This document shows, one piece after another, positions 23,317-35,300 of a DNA stretch of 64,000 nt. The position numbers and the translations under genes were made by a program. How positions within the stretch are numbered: position 1 is the stretch's first letter; each line of letters opens with the position of its first letter. Source of the stretch: Edolisoma coerulescens (Eukaryota > Chordata > Aves > Passeriformes > Campephagidae); the NCBI GenBank assembly GCA_013397115.1, contig VWZW01001228.1:2018425-2082424 (forward strand), written 5' to 3'. A model generated the notes under the pieces. It saw nothing but the letters and a program-made list of their open reading frames with translations, did not search any database and was not told where the DNA came from.

Positions 23317-26300
23317 CTGCAAAGGAAATAATCAGAGCAGTTAATTCCAGAGCTATCCCATTTCTAACACTCCTGTATATTTTTTACCCTTGATATCCAT
23401 TCTCTTAAAGAATAAGGTGGGCAGAGAAGTGCTGAATTGGACACATATATTAGAGTATTACTGGAGTCTGACCTGCAGAATCAGCCCTCTGCCTTCATCA
23501 GCCATACAAGGCTGGCTCACAGGATCAGAGGAGCTGGCTCTCAGCAGGGTAGCCAATGTGAGGGGGAAAATGTGATTAAAGCCATGCTTCTCCTTCTCTT
23601 CCTCACCAAAAACAGCTAGAGCCACACATCAGGATCCACCTCAAGGCCATCTGACCTTTCCTAGCATGTCCACCTAAACTGGGTATTTCAGATTTAACAA
23701 GCTACAGTCAAGTGGAAATGCTTGTTGAAGCTTGGCTGGAATTGGGAAGTAATTTTTTCATGAGAAAGGAGATGTGTACTGCCTTATCTTGGATAGGCTC
23801 AGAGCACTAAATCCAACCAGATGGAATCCGCCTCGTGGTTCCTATTTCTGACCCAAGTTCTGAGGAATTCAAGGTAACAAATCTATAATTCCTTACTATT
23901 GATCGTGTCAGCTAAGTTCTTCAGCTGCTTTGCATTGTCCAAGACTTCAATCCTCTGGGTGTAGGGGTTATACCGAACAGAGAAAGGACAAGGGATTGTT
24001 TGAGCAAATTTCCTGAGGAAAAAAAACATAAACAAATGTACACTTGAACTTTTTTTTTACTAGCTCTTTTCTTGGTGTGTGCATTTGTTGATTGTTGGGA
24101 TAAGAAAATCTATGGGAGGAAATAACTGAAATTCCTGCTGAGTGATCTGAGACCTGCAACATTCTGCAACACACTTGAAACTGCATTTGTCCTTATCACC
24201 TCTTTTTTTTCCTGAACAGGACTAATTAATCCATTGGTATGGCAACACTGCTCCTGGTATAGACCAACTGTGTAGCAACCAGGATCTGCCAAGCTGGAAA
24301 ACCTCATTTTCCTTTCAGTAGTGCAAAATGTAGGAATTCTAATCCAAGTCTGAGATTCCAGGAAAATAAGGTCAAGTCTCTAAGCCATCCTGGTGTGCCA
24401 AGGAGCAAGCAGAGACCTAACTTCAGGCATGGTTTGTAGAAGCTTCCAGGTAATTTAAGAGCTAGAAGATGGTTAATGGAGTAAAGCAGCATTCTCTGTT
24501 GCAAAATAGTTAATTCCATGTCAGAAGCATTAAGATTTTGGTATCTTGGGAAAGAAAATATTAATTTGCATAACCACAGAACTGTGGAAAGAAGGACTCT
24601 GAATGGGATGAGATGGTCAAAGCTATTGTTCCAGGCTCCTTGTAGACCCCAGCAGGATACTGGCTTATATATCTGCTTTGGATTACTGAAGTTATTGCTG
24701 AAAGAGGAAGGGAAGCACGCAGGAGCTGATTATGGAGCTCTCCACTAGACAGACTGTGACTCAGCAGGGTAAATCCCATACGCCCAGAACACTGGAATAT
24801 GCTGGATGCCACCCCCACAATGCTTCTTCGGTTTAAACCTAAATATTATCAGCTAAGGACATTGTCTCCAACAGAACTCAGTGTGAAAAGGCCACAAGGT
24901 GTGACAGTGAAAAAATATTAAGTTGACGGTGATGAATTTAGCTGCATTGGTATGGTTTTTCTAAGAGGAGAGATCACATTAGGAGATGGCTTCCCTAGAT
25001 CTCAGCTGAAAGTAAGATCCCTTAGAAGTTAGAAGATGAATGCCTTAAGCTGAGATCTTTTAGGTCAATGTAAGAGTAATTTTTCGGAAAGGTATTCTGT
25101 CACACACAGACACACATGTCCAGATGCAAGCCACTAACACAGGCACTGGGCCAAGCCCCAGAACCTCTATCTCAATTTAACCACTTTCTCAGTTTGGTCA
25201 CCGAAACAAGTAGAAAAAGCTCCAAGATATTCTGCTGCTGCTAAGTAAGGCAGCATCTTCCAGTTCCTCAAGGAGCTTGCTACTCAGTTAGAGATGTATA
25301 CAGAGAAGATAGAAGGTGTGTGCAGGGTATTACTAGCACAGACCAGAAGAGAAGGCCATCTTTCCCAGCTATTTCTCCAGAGAGAAGGGCACAAGGAGAA
25401 GCTGCAGGCTTATGATGACTAAGGAAGGAGCAGGGCTGAGAGCTAGGAAGGCCTCAGAGCTGGGGACCCTGAGGTAGCAGAATATCTGGGGATGCAGCAT
25501 AGTTTATCTGTAAATGGTGGGAAGATAAGGGACTGCAGGTCTGGGACAAGTCCCTGTGTGGCACCTCCAAGTGAAAAATTTGTTGAGTGTGAACCAAGGC
25601 TAACCCCCAGTGGCTTGACTAACATCCAGAAATATGGTGGGGTGTCGGTGTTTTAACAGGAATAGAAATATTGTCAAGGTGAAAACCAAGCTGAAACCCA
25701 AACACAGGCTGAGACATTCCTATTCCAAGAAACAGAACTGAACCTAGACATAGCTTCAGAGGAAAAGGAGTTGATGCTACAAGATTATTTAACAAGAACT
25801 GTTAATTCTAGTAATGGTAAAGTTACTTGGTTTGCATTAATTAGCCAGATTTGACCTTAAACCTTGGTATAATTGCAATTGAACTAAGTTTTTGTTGTTG
25901 TTGCACTTTGGTTAGACAGATGAAATTCCTAGTTACACTAAGCACAAATTCTTGGCTTCATACATAAGGTATATTCCTGTTAGTGCTCATTTTTGACCAA
26001 GATTCTGAAGACATAAAATGTTTATCATCTTTAGGCATCGCACAATTTTTTCTAATGCCTCTCAAAACACGATTGGCAGCCCAAGACCCATTATGGCAAT
26101 GGGATCCACTATTTGCAACAGACAAATATGGGCTCTTCTCTGGAATGACTGGATTACCTCAGCTTTTCTTTTGCATCTTTAAAACTTTCAGCAACATAGT
26201 AGATAGGCTGGAACTCGGTTACAGGGTATTTCTGCACAGAAGTCTTCTCCAGGACTAGAGGCTGAATCTCAGGCTCACTTGATAAGCAATACTACGAACA

Positions 26301-29300
26301 AAAAGGTAAGAAATTTATTTCAGTTTAAGAGAGCTTGAATGTGCTGTGAAAGAAATAAAGAGCCACCCCATTTCTGACAGGGAAGAGTTGCTCCTGTGGT
26401 ATACAATGATGATGTCACTTATTGGGAAAGAAGCAGGTGTTGAGTTCCCTGTGTATCCATATACTTACACATTTATAAGAGCTCTGCAATGAAGTACCAC
26501 ATTTCATGCTACTCTATGCACAAAGTATGAAGCAAAACCAAAGATCTGAGGACATTCAGAAAAGAAATTTTAATAATTATAAACATATTTGAAATATTTT
26601 CTAGAACATACCTGCAGCTCCCCAAACGAAGATAGCAGCCCTGCACCATATGCCTTGAGGGAATCTCCTTCCTTACACAGTCCAAACTCAACTGTAAACC
26701 AATAAACCTGGAAAGAATATGAGAAGGAAACTTATGATTCCTTGATCAAAAGTAATATGCGTACACCATTGATTTGAATACGTTTGGAGTTTTCATTTCT
26801 ATATAAAATGTTGTCATGTGTCAAATTCAAGTGTATAAATGCAATAAATGTCCGTTCAGACTGAAAGTCTCCTGGGAGAAGCATAGCAATAGATTCTGTG
26901 TGCCTGAGAATCAGTTCAGTTCCCTGACAGAGTTGTGTTTTACTGTGCTTATCTTTGTCAGCAGGGGCAATGAAATTATAGCTTTACTTTGGCTGGCCAA
27001 CCCAGAGGAAGTCTGCACATTAGTTGAGAAAATGTTGAGTCCTGCTTCACACAGGGCATCTGCCTACGGCAGGGGTTGAACAGGCTGGTGGTGCAATAGG
27101 AAAGGAAGAGGGTGTGTGGCCCAATTTGCCTCCTGGGTCTGTCCTTTTGGAGGGGTACCTGCCCTGGCTCAGGAAAACTACCCCATCTATCAGACACGTC
27201 AAAGCTGGTGGAATTCTTTGCCCAGGTGGCCCCCAATTGGCACTGGGGACACTAATCTCAGACGAATACCCTTGTTTTTATTCAAAGTTTGTAGCTCTGG
27301 GTCTCAGCAGTCTCAGAGTAGCATCCAGTGAGCTATGTTGACTACAGAGGACATTATCTGCCTGGCAGATGCTTGAAGGTAAAACAGCTACAGAAGCTGC
27401 CTCTTGAAATTTCCTGTAGGGATGTAGTAACATATAATCTTTTCTTGCCCAATCTGTTTGTGCTGGAGGAAATCTAGTTTGGGCTTCTGTGTTTAATCAC
27501 AACTGTCACTTTGAATAAGGGGTGCCAAAGCTATTTTCCTTTACTGCAACTGTTTCAGGGTGGGGTTTTCCAATCGTGGTCTTCCCTCTGATCCCATTCA
27601 GCTCTATGGGAGTTCTATCAGTGACTTCAGTGGCAGCAGAATTAAGGCAACACAGGGCGCTTTGGAAAATTGAGCCCTCAGTTATTAAATTACCGTAGCA
27701 AGTTTCTCGATGAAATCATCTGGAGCTCCCAGAGATGCCAGTCCAATTTCCTGTAACAATAAACCATTATTCTTCAAGCTGTTTATTGCAAATATTTTTC
27801 CTGCCCCTCTTATGTAATTGCTCACATTTTAAATGTTACCATTGCTTACTACCACACACAAATGCTTACAGGACATGTTCCTATCATGCAAGATCAATTT
27901 TAAACCAGAAATCTCTCCAAAAATGAACAAAGGGTCTTGTCCAAATGTCATTTACAAGGCATGATCCTTTGTGCCTGGTACAAAGCCCATTGAGGTCAAA
28001 TAAAATTTTCCTGTTGCTTTGACAGGCTTTTGATCAAGTCTACAATGAACATCTGAGAGAATGATGGGGACAAAAGGAGGCAAATCAATCACACCTACAC
28101 ACCTTATATATTTCTCTTTGTTTTGATGGGTCCTGATCAAAGGAGTTTTCCTGGAGCCTCAAATAAACTATTTTTTCTGAATTACAGGGCATGATTTGAA
28201 AGAGCTTATTCATACCTTGGGAGATAAAGGAGCTTTTTCTGGGAGGCACGCAATAGCTGGATTCAAAAGACAGACACATGAGAGTACATATAACCAGGCT
28301 CCTTTCTTGATTTGCTCCAGTGAGGACTGCATAGTGCAAAAATCAGAGGGCTACCCTCACACACAGAAAAGACATTGGAGCAGCTATCACCATGTCAAAT
28401 CCTACTAAGCCAAGGTACAGTAGGGCTTGTCTGGAAGGAAGCACCAGTTCTGGGAAAGGGCAAAGCCTGAAGGTGATACTGAGAACTTACTAAGATCAAA
28501 CTGACTTTAATCTTTTGAGATGTTACATCAAGCCAGCCTTCCTTCCCTCCTCATTCTCTCTTTCTCTTTTCTTCTTTCTCTCTTTTCTTTCTCTCTTTCT
28601 CTTTTCTTCTTTCTCTCTTTTCTTTCTCTGTTCTTTTTTTTCTCTCTTTTCTTTCTCTCTTTTTGACTTTCATTTTCTCTCTTTTCTTCTTTCTCTTCTT
28701 CTCTCTTGTCTTTCATTTCCTCTCTTTTCTTCTTTCTCTTTCTCTCTTTTATTTCTCTCTTTCTCTCTTTTATTTCTCTCTTTCTCTCTTTTATTTCTCT
28801 CTTTCTCTCTTTTATTTCTCGCTTTCTCTCTTTTATTTCTCTTTCTTTTCCTCTTTATTTTCTATCTCTTTTTATCTTTTTCTCNTTCCTTTTTCTTTCT
28901 CTCTCTTTCTCCTTCTTTTTCTCTCTCTCTTCTTTTTTTTCTTTCTCTTTTTCTCTTTCCTTTTTCTTTCTCTCTCTTTCTCCTTCTTTTTCTCTCTCTC
29001 TTCTTTTTTTTCTTTCTCTTTTTCTCTTTCCTTTTTCTTTCTCTCTCTTTCTCCTTCTTTTTCTCTCTCTCTTCTTTTTTTTCTTTCTCTTTTTCTCTTT
29101 CCTTTTTCTCTCTCTCTCTTTCTCCTTCTTTTTTTCTCTCTCTTCTTTTTTTTCTTTCTCTTTTTCTCTTTCCTTTTTCTCTCTCTCTCTTTCTCCTTCT
29201 TTTTCTTTCTCTCTTCTTTTTTTTCTTTCTCTCTCTTTCTCCTTCTTTTTCTCTTTCTTTCTCTCTTTCAGCCTTTCTGTCTTTATGCCTTTCTCTCTTA

Positions 29301-32300
29301 ATTTTTTTTTCACGTTTTCTGGTACAATGCAGCCAAAAGTTTACCGCTTCACTGAGGTATGGCTTCTTTTCCAGAGATATTAGCACTACCAAAAATAAAG
29401 CTCCTCTCCAGGCTTCTCCCATGCTTTACTCAGCCTCCAATGTTGCTTCAGTAGAAAACAAAACAAAATCTCCACTTCCCCTAACATTTTAACACCATGG
29501 TGAGGTAATAACCCATCTGACTCATGAGCTCTGTGACTTCACTCAGCAGGATCAACATCTGCAGAAAGGTTTTGAGATGATGGCTTCATAGGGCCTGTCA
29601 AAAACCAACTCACACAAGATCATGTTTGGAGCTGGACTTCATGATTTCACCTACGTGAACTGTGTCCAGATTTCAAGCAATAAATCAATCAGCCACTCTT
29701 ACACAGTGTACTTAAAGGCGAATCTGCACCACGCTTCACAGCTCTTGGATCATCCTCTGAATTACTGTGTGTTTAATTATATAAATAATATAACCACCGA
29801 GTAACTTACCTGGGAAAACTGAGCAAAACTGGGATCAGCAAAAAGAGGCACGTGTCCTAGCAGCTCATGACAAATATCACTGCAGGAAAACATGACATGT
29901 GAATAACTGTGATTCAGGAAAAGTCCAGCAATGCTGGGAGAAAGCCCTAGAGCCAGCACACAGTCAAGAGCACAGTGAATTTGCTCCTACGAGCAGCTAT
30001 CATTCACAGGAAAACATTTCGCTCCAAAATTATTCTTGAGATGGAAATGCTTGCAAACCCCAGGGTTTTCTGTGCTTTTGTATCATACATCCCTCAGCAG
30101 CAGGGACTGTTAGATTTTTCAAATACAAAGAAGTGATTTGGTGAGATGGAAAGGGGAAAAGGATAAGATATCCAAAAAAGGCCAAGCCTGTGGAAGACAT
30201 TTCAGCCTGGCTTTGTGCATGATGAAAATGGGGTAAACAAAAGCAGGAAGGAAAATCACAAGAATCAAAAAGAGAAAAAAGAAAGGGAAAAGATTTTGTG
30301 GAAAGTAGGAAGCAAAAAAACAAGGAAGAATTGCAACAATATGAAGCAGAATAAGAAATCTCTTTTGAAAATTGCAAGTGGAAAAGGGCAACGGACAGGG
30401 ACAGAGAGAAACACTCCAAAATGAAAAAGGGATGGGTTCAATAGTCCAGGCTTCTCCTATCTTACTGCCAGAAGCTTGCTTGCAATATGTTGAGTCCTTC
30501 CCACGTTAAATTTCACACCACTATTTGGGTGCTAATAGCTTAGCTAAATGCCCTAGTACATTGCTCTCTTGCATCCCAACCACCACACAAGCAGGCCTTC
30601 AGTAGCAAAACTATCTCATCTGCCCCAGGAGAACTTGCAGAAGTGGATGCAGATTGTTAAACAGACTAGAAATGCCCCATAACTGTTTTCAGAAGAGAGC
30701 AGTCCCTTGGCTGCTCTCCATTAGCTCTGTTCCCAGGGGTGCTCCAGAGTGGTTATTCCCAGTTGGACTGACCCTGCTGTGGGTGTGCTGCAGCTTTACA
30801 CACTCCTTGTGCCAGAGTACTTACGGCTCTGGGGTGTACATGGGCTTGGACGAGTGGCGGATGTACTGCGTAGAGTGGAACACCCGGAACGCCAGCCCAG
30901 CCAGGAAATCCCTAGAGGAGAGCAAGCCTGCAACAGGACGCAGGCGGAACCCAGTGCAGCCTGAAGGGACAAAAAGATGGCATCTTAAAAACAGCTGGTG
31001 TTTGCTTTATCCTTACCCAGACTCCTCACAGCAGGAAAAGTTTGTTGGTGGTTGTCTTTTTTTTTTAATCTTCTTATGTTAAATAGAGTTTAATTGTGTC
31101 AGAGCAGGCATTTTTCTGCCCATGTATACCACCAGCACAGCATCTGAGCATCTGTCCCATTCTACCCCTGGAAGCATTAGAGGAGGGCCTGGGGCACAGG
31201 CTAAGTGATGTGCCCAAACATCATATGGAGCTTTGATAAACCAGGGATTGTTTTTCCTTCTCTGGAAGCACCACACCCACTGATAGCTGAGGCCTTTCAA
31301 TTCATTTGGTTCTTTTAGGTGCTTCAAACTTACTCTGCAAGAAATTTGAAACATCTTCAAGCTGGGGAATATTGTCCTCCCTGTAGCCACAGTACTTCTC
31401 CAGCAGTGGGAACACGTGGTTGTGTTCATAGCAAGCATGAGTTGGATACAGACTCTTCAGCTCTCTGAAGACAGTGCCCCAGGTTTTCTTTTCTTCTTCT
31501 GTATAGGTGACACGAGGAATAGGTTGGCCACTAGACAGAAAATGGATACCCTCAATAGCAGCAACAGAAAATGTCCTATGCCATCAACACCGTGCTCTTT
31601 GTCCTTTCCCACTTGCCATTTTCAAAACAGTTTTCTTATTCTGCTTCATATTACAGCTTTACTAGGACTGGCCAGGAGCTGCTGCAGGAGGGGAGATGCC
31701 TTTGGGCTGACATGCAGGGGCAAAAGGAGCCTCACTTGTCCCTAGGCACTGGTTGGAAAGGACTCTACTGACCTTGGCTGAGATAATGGCCTTCAGACAG
31801 CTCCTTGCATTATTGTGTTAAAAATAAATCAGTGCTTATTTGTCTTTTAAAGGTGTTCTTCTAAAAATACTTGCTGGCTGCTGGTTTCAATTTATTTTTG
31901 CTTCTAGATATGAAGGAGCTGTTTTATTCCTTGCTCTAGTAAGCATTATATTGTTTTTGTAAAAACATTAAACCATCAGCTCCATAAAACTCTGTTGCAG
32001 TGGCAGAGAAATTCTGATCTGTGCTCTGTGCTGTAACAGACTCAGACTCCAGCCAGTTTGACTTTTTATAATTGCAAGGAGTAATTACGAGTAAAATCCC
32101 ACCCTCAGGCCTCCATGTGCTTAGCTCACGTTGAAGCTAACAGGAGTTATACAGTCCCAAGCAACACAGTCTGGCCTCCTGTGAATAATCAATTCCTTAG
32201 CAATAATGTTAGGGCCCTAGGTGAATCCAGCAGCTTTGAAAAATCAAAGGGTTTTAAGTAACTTAATAGGGTTAACATCACTGCTGGAATAATGCTGGAG

Positions 32301-35300
32301 CTTTCCAAGCCCCAGAGACCCATTGTTAAACTCTTGATGACATCCCACCATCTCCCACTCCCTCATTTTTTTCTTGAGCCTCAGGGCAGCTCCTCTGGAG
32401 AAGGATCATTTTCTGTCTCTCTCTATCAGCTCTCCTTGATCTGTGGAGCTTTAAACAAAAGGTTGAATTATGAGGACTGCTGGGGGATTGTTGTTCCTAT
32501 AGCACTCCTAAATAATCCTCAACCACCTTCCAGGGCTACAGGGGGAAGCTGTGTCTTAAAAATCTTTCAAATTTCAATTAAAATAAAAAATAAAAATCTA
32601 TGGATCAATGGGGCCAGAAGCAAAGGAAGGCAGAGGAAAGAGGCAAGCTAAAAGCAAAGGAAGTCCAAGAACTTCATATTAAAGGTGCATTCGGGACTTC
32701 AGTCCAGGTCTGTACAGACTGTTTCCAATGTGTGTGAGGATTGGGATAACAGACTGAATATTAATAGGTTACATTTTGGAATATACTGGTTTCAGTTTGA
32801 ATCTCAGGGGGAAGGGGTAGTTAAAATTTTAATTCTGTTTAGTATTTGGTGAAACCCTGCAAACTAGAGACTAGAATTTGTGATCCATTATGCAGGAAAG
32901 GTAAATCTTCCATGAGATATCTATGAACGGACACTTAATCTGTTCACATCTGGACAGAAAATCTTATCCAAATTTTCTAGCTATAAACTGGGCTTCTGCC
33001 TTTTTTCACCTGACATTTTTTACTTTCCATCAACCAGTCCAACTTTGTCTCTCGTTTTGTGATTACATTATTAGCTCTTTGGCTCAGGGGCTATCTTTTC
33101 ATCCTGTGCAAAGTGTAGACCAAAATTTATAATATATGTTAATTTTCTCTTTGCAATCATAGTTTTTACCAGTCCCAGCAAGAATCAGGCCCAGTAGTAC
33201 TGATCTATACATGAGTGTCTCTGGGAACGGGATTTTTTCTCATCCAGATCTGATCATTGAAAGCAATCAAACAAGCCTGTTCTAACTGAATTTATCATCT
33301 CTATTAATTTATTTTTCTTGGGAAATGAAAGCATAAATTGCTGATTGCAGCTGGATTAGACATGATAAAAGTAGGGTATCAGGCACTGGATTAGCATCAG
33401 AACCATAAGTTATTCATTATTTTAATAGTCTATGCAGATCCTGCTTTAATGTTAATGATAGGCACTCCTCCCCCAGCCCTGGTTTAATGGAGAATACCAG
33501 ATTTATTCAATGCTCAGGTCTTTGTAGTAGCAACAGTGTGCTGCTCAATTAGACAACAAAGCTGGGAAAGAGGGGTGTTGTGGGGAGAGAAGGGAGATGA
33601 TGTCTCTTCTGAATGTGTGCCTGGAACAATTTACTTTTGTTTTTCTGCTATTTGGGGATAAATGCACGAACAGGAAGATTTAAACACATGGCAGAGAAAA
33701 GCCAACAGATGCTTGTGGAAAGCAGGGATTGCCAGCAGGGTGAACACCCTAGGAGAGGGCAAGAGATGAGGGCTTGCTTTCTGCCCATGCAGTGGGTACT
33801 CACTGTCTGTAGTTGTAGGCGATATCCGCAAACTCCTTCCTCCGGGCCCGGTACACGGGATCTTTGAACCCCTGAAGAGAAACAGCCATGGGCACTCCAT
33901 GCATAAGTGCAAAAGATGAAGAGCCTTCCTCCCAGTAAGCACCCTCAGGCATGGCTGGTGCAGTCCAAGAAGTGCAGCAAGGTCAGTGGGAAAGCTGCCT
34001 CCGTTCTGCCCAGCTCCGCTCACACAGAGCACCGCTCCTTCCCGGGCTGCAGAGCCACCGGAGCAGACACTGAGCCACAGTCCCTCACCACCCCTCGCCC
34101 CCCAAGTCCTTTCCTTTTCTCATTTCCACTTCCTGTAAGATAGGGAAACTTGCTCCTTTACACCAACAATGAGATGCTCCTGGCAAGAGGAGCACAGGAT
34201 TATCAGTACTTGGATAACCATGCCCTTCTGGTTTCCCTTGAAGCTTGTTGCTGTCCCTGGCACAGCTGGGCTGCTCTAGAAGAGCAGAATCAAAACACAT
34301 CAGAAACATATTCATCAACTCATTTTCAAACTGCTCATTTTCAAACTGCTAGAGGATCAGTAGCCATTTAGCAGGCCAAAAAACCTCTATTTGTAGTACA
34401 AATTCAACCATTTGAAGGGAATTAATGACTACAAAGAATGTCTAATAGACCTTGTGGTTGGGAGCTTGACCTTTGCAGCTAATTACCAATAAAACCAAGG
34501 ATAAGAAATAAAACCTCTAAATCTTCATCTGGGATAATCATTCCTCTACCCCAGTGTGCCTGCTGTTTAGACTAAAAGATCCCCAGGACCAGGAGTGCCT
34601 TCACCACCTGGAGTGTAGAAACATCCTCCTCCGAGCTAGGATGCCCTTCTGCAGAGCAAATGGGAACAGCTCCCCAGGAGCAGCAGCAGTCCACAAATGC
34701 ATGTCTTAGTGGTGAAGAGCACAACTGGACTGAGAGGCCACAAAACACAACGAAGTACAGTTGCTGCTACAGGAGGCAGCTGAATTGGAGAGTAAATTCA
34801 AGAGTGTGAATCAAGAAGATGTAGCCAATGGCCAAAAAATTGCACTGTCCAAGATTAACCTTTCATGGAGGTCGTTGTGATTAAATTCCATGCATCACTT
34901 AACTACAAAAGCACAGGCTCTATTAATTTCTCTTTTTCTGTACTCTGTGGACTGCCACACCTATTTACCCCAGCAGCTGGCTTTCTTTTTTAAGACACAA
35001 GTGCTCACTAACCAATTCTAGGAACTGGAGGAGAGATGCTTCATTCCTTTTTATATTTTTTTCTTTTCTTTTTTTGGGTTCTTTTTTCAAATACAATCTT
35101 GGTCTATTCCTGCATGACACACAAGGGGGCCATTGGCTCAGTGTAGCTCCTTTCATTCTGCCTTTCATGTGACCACAGTGAACATCATGAATCATTGTAC
35201 ATGGTACATAACACGTCTCGAATTAAGCAATAGGTAGTGAATGACTAATCACCCCATCTCAATTAAACTAATAGCAGCAATTTTTGTTGCTCTGCGTGTA

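Larger units (their letters stand above)
28546..29275. repeat. Long polypyrimidine (plus) / polypurine (minus) tract
   Basis: About 730 bases composed almost only of C and T on the plus strand, with very few A or G and one undetermined base at 28885. On the PAH transcript it is GA-rich. Long open frames of Ser/Phe/Leu or Lys/Glu/Arg cross it on both strands; they are composition artefacts. Two tandem arrays with different periods lie inside. Confidence 0.97.
27751..29809 (-). other. PAH intron 8
   Basis: A 2.06 kb intron. More than a third of it is the polypyrimidine/polypurine tract at 28546-29275. The rest looks unique. Confidence 0.85.

Noticed and set aside
28515..29492. Long open frames of up to 325 codons, Ser/Phe/Leu-rich on plus and Lys/Glu/Arg-rich on minus
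   Set aside because: They are translations of a C/T-only tandem repeat inside PAH intron 8; all frames stay open because C/T or G/A codons contain almost no stops.
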